A stretch of DNA of 13,459 bases from Candidatus Omnitrophota bacterium (GTDB lineage: Bacteria > Omnitrophota > Gorgyraeia > 2-02-FULL-51-18), in contig JAHFFM010000038.1 in the NCBI GenBank assembly GCA_023247935.1, positions 1 through 13,459 on the forward strand, in the 5' to 3' direction. Within the stretch, counting starts at the first letter, position 1; each line of letters starts with the position of its first letter. The position numbers and the translations under genes were made by a program. This document shows positions 12,615 through 13,459 of this stretch, one piece after another. Below the pieces are notes generated by a model. That model was not told the DNA's origin. It saw only the letters and a list, made by a program, of their open reading frames with translations, and did no database searches.

Positions 12615-13459
12615 TTGACCCCTAAAAATAAAGTTATTTTAAGGGCTGTATCCCTTTTATTGATAGGGACTTTCCTTGTTCAGGAACTGTCCTATGCTGC
12701 GCCCATTGAAAATCACGCAGGGGCAAGCCAATGGTTTGCCCCTACACAAATTTCCCTTGCCCAACTTACCCAAAACCCCCATCTTTTCGAACCCCCTCTT
12801 AATTTTTGCACTCTCAAAGAAATCCACCACAATCCACAATCCACGATCCAGAATCCGCCTTTAATTATCCACATCCAAGACGCTCATTCCAACCTCTCAG
12901 GGCAGGAAAACCTGGCCAACACCCTGGATGAGTTGATGAGGAAATATAAGATATCTCTGGTATTGGTCGAAGGAGGTTCTGTTCTTGGAAACCTCGAGCC
13001 TTTAAAAAAATTAGCTTCCCCTGAAATAATCCAAAGAACCGCCAAAAGCCTTCTTATGGAAGGCCAAATCCAGGGAGAGGAATACCTAAATCTCATCTCC
13101 AACCACTCCATGACCATCCAGGGCATCGAAAACATGGATCTCTACTACCAAAGTGTCCAAAACTATGGAGAGCTTGCCGGAAAAAGAGAAAATATTCTAA
13201 ATTACCTCAAGTTGATCCAGACAGCCGTGGGCAAACTCAAAACCAGACTCTACCCCGAAGAACTCCTAAACTACGAAAAGATAAAAAACAGCAGTCAGAT
13301 TTCAGGCATCAGCAGTCAAGGTGCAGGAAACTTCGAAACCCAATTCAAAGAGCTTGTGAGGCTAAGTGTCATTGCGAGCCCCGAAGGGGCGAAGCAATCT
13401 ATGCTCACCGCCCCTGTCGCAGAGATTGCTTCGTCGCCTTCGGCTCCTCGCAATGACAC
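12615..13459 (+). CDS. Exported protein of unknown function with repeat-derived segments, 3' end outside window
   Basis: The frame is open from TTG 12615 to the window end (281 codons and 2 bases). AAAGG (12604-12608) is 6 bases upstream. Residues 1-29 look like a signal peptide (basic start, AVSLLLIGTFLV core, SYA-AP cleavage-like end) of a style I associate with Omnitrophota. Residues 84-180 look like a domain: LIIHIQDAHSNLSGQENLA, then ISLVLVEGG, LLMEGQIQGEEYL and IQGIENMDLYYQ. The GxH-like start, the 'VEGG' strand and the spacing recall TraB/ChaN (TIKI-type) proteins, but that is a guess. Residues 36-46, 70-82 and about 251-281 are encoded by repetitive DNA: a palindrome, AATCCAC-like units and a terminal inverted repeat. 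It could be the start of a very long protein or one disrupted downstream. Confidence 0.7.
   Translation, partial: MTPKNKVILRAVSLLLIGTFLVQELSYAAPIENHAGASQWFAPTQISLAQLTQNPHLFEPPLNFCTLKEIHHNPQSTIQNPPLIIHIQDAHSNLSGQENLANTLDELMRKYKISLVLVEGGSVLGNLEPLKKLASPEIIQRTAKSLLMEGQIQGEEYLNLISNHSMTIQGIENMDLYYQSVQNYGELAGKRENILNYLKLIQTAVGKLKTRLYPEELLNYEKIKNSSQISGISSQGAGNFETQFKELVRLSVIASPEGAKQSMLTAPVAEIASSPSAPRND
12720..12745. repeat. Palindromic repeat coding within the terminal gene
   Basis: GGGGCAAGCC (12720-12729) and GGTTTGCCCC (12733-12742) pair over ten positions with one G-T wobble, followed by TAC. The GGGGC...GCCCCTAC ends match the other repeats of the window. It is translated in frame as GASQWFAP. 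Confidence 0.7.
12819..12855 (+). repeat. Degenerate tandem AATCCAC-type repeat in the terminal gene
   Basis: AATCCACC, then AATCCAC twice with a short offset, then GATCCAG and AATCC follow one another. The stretch encodes the low-complexity linker IHHNPQSTIQNPP just before the conserved-looking domain. Confidence 0.55.
13366..13459. repeat. Large inverted repeat (GTCATTGCGAG type) ending at the window edge
   Basis: The left arm 13366-13400 begins GTGTCATTGCGAG and ends GAAGCAATCT. The right arm 13423-13459 begins AGATTGCTTCG and ends CTCGCAATGACAC. The outer 13 and inner 10 bases of the arms are exact inverse complements, with a few differences between. The whole element is read in frame with no stop, giving VIASPEGAKQS and EIASSPSAPRND. 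Confidence 0.85.

Noticed and set aside
1..13459. CRISPR array, tRNA, rRNA, transposase or phage genes
   Set aside because: No regularly spaced repeats with unique spacers, no tRNA-like cloverleaf with T-loop consensus, and no such proteins were found on either strand.

Overview
The window carries most of a de novo purine operon, followed on the same strand by a tail of nucleotide- and one-carbon-related genes. A convergent membrane-anchored chaperone gene and the start of a large exported protein come after it. The organism is probably an uncultured Gram-negative-type bacterium. My best guess is Candidatus Omnitrophota, from the N-terminus of the last protein (hydrophobic segment ending ELSYAAP) and the many small palindromic repeats. 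That assignment rests on memory of such genomes, not on a search.

Layout. Plus strand, 1-8269: 3' end of purB, then purS, purQ, purL, an unrecognised 93-codon gene, purF, purM, purD and purE. Plus strand, 8310-11006: a low-molecular-weight protein phosphatase, rpiB, glyA and nrdR. Several junctions are tightly coupled: purL/93-codon gene abut, purD/purE ATGA, phosphatase/rpiB ATGA, rpiB/glyA TAATG, glyA/nrdR GTGA. Minus strand, 11028-12464: a SurA/PpiD-like protein with a good sigma70-type promoter placed so that the mRNA should be nearly leaderless. Plus strand, 12615 to the end: an open frame with a TTG start and signal-like N-terminus that runs off the window.

The genes fit together. PurF, PurD, PurSQL, PurM and PurE cover PRPP to CAIR except for PurN/PurT and PurK, and PurB acts later. 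RpiB supplies ribose-5-phosphate for PRPP. GlyA makes glycine (the PurD substrate) and methylene-THF for formyl transfer. NrdR is the repressor of ribonucleotide reductase genes. purC, purH, purN/T and purK are not in the window.

The most unusual feature is the density of small palindromic repeats. At least seven are of a GTAGGGGC...GCCCCTAC type, and several other families occur. They lie in the gaps, where they supply stop codons or sit against ribosome binding sites, and also inside conserved enzymes in frame: a peptide in PurB, a peptide in PurQ, the PurF leader, the PurD C-terminus, and three or more segments of the last protein. At 1301-1350 every base fits a closed two-hairpin structure. 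No RNA genes, CRISPR arrays, transposases or riboswitches were seen. The longest gap, 12465-12614, holds only promoter-like sequence.
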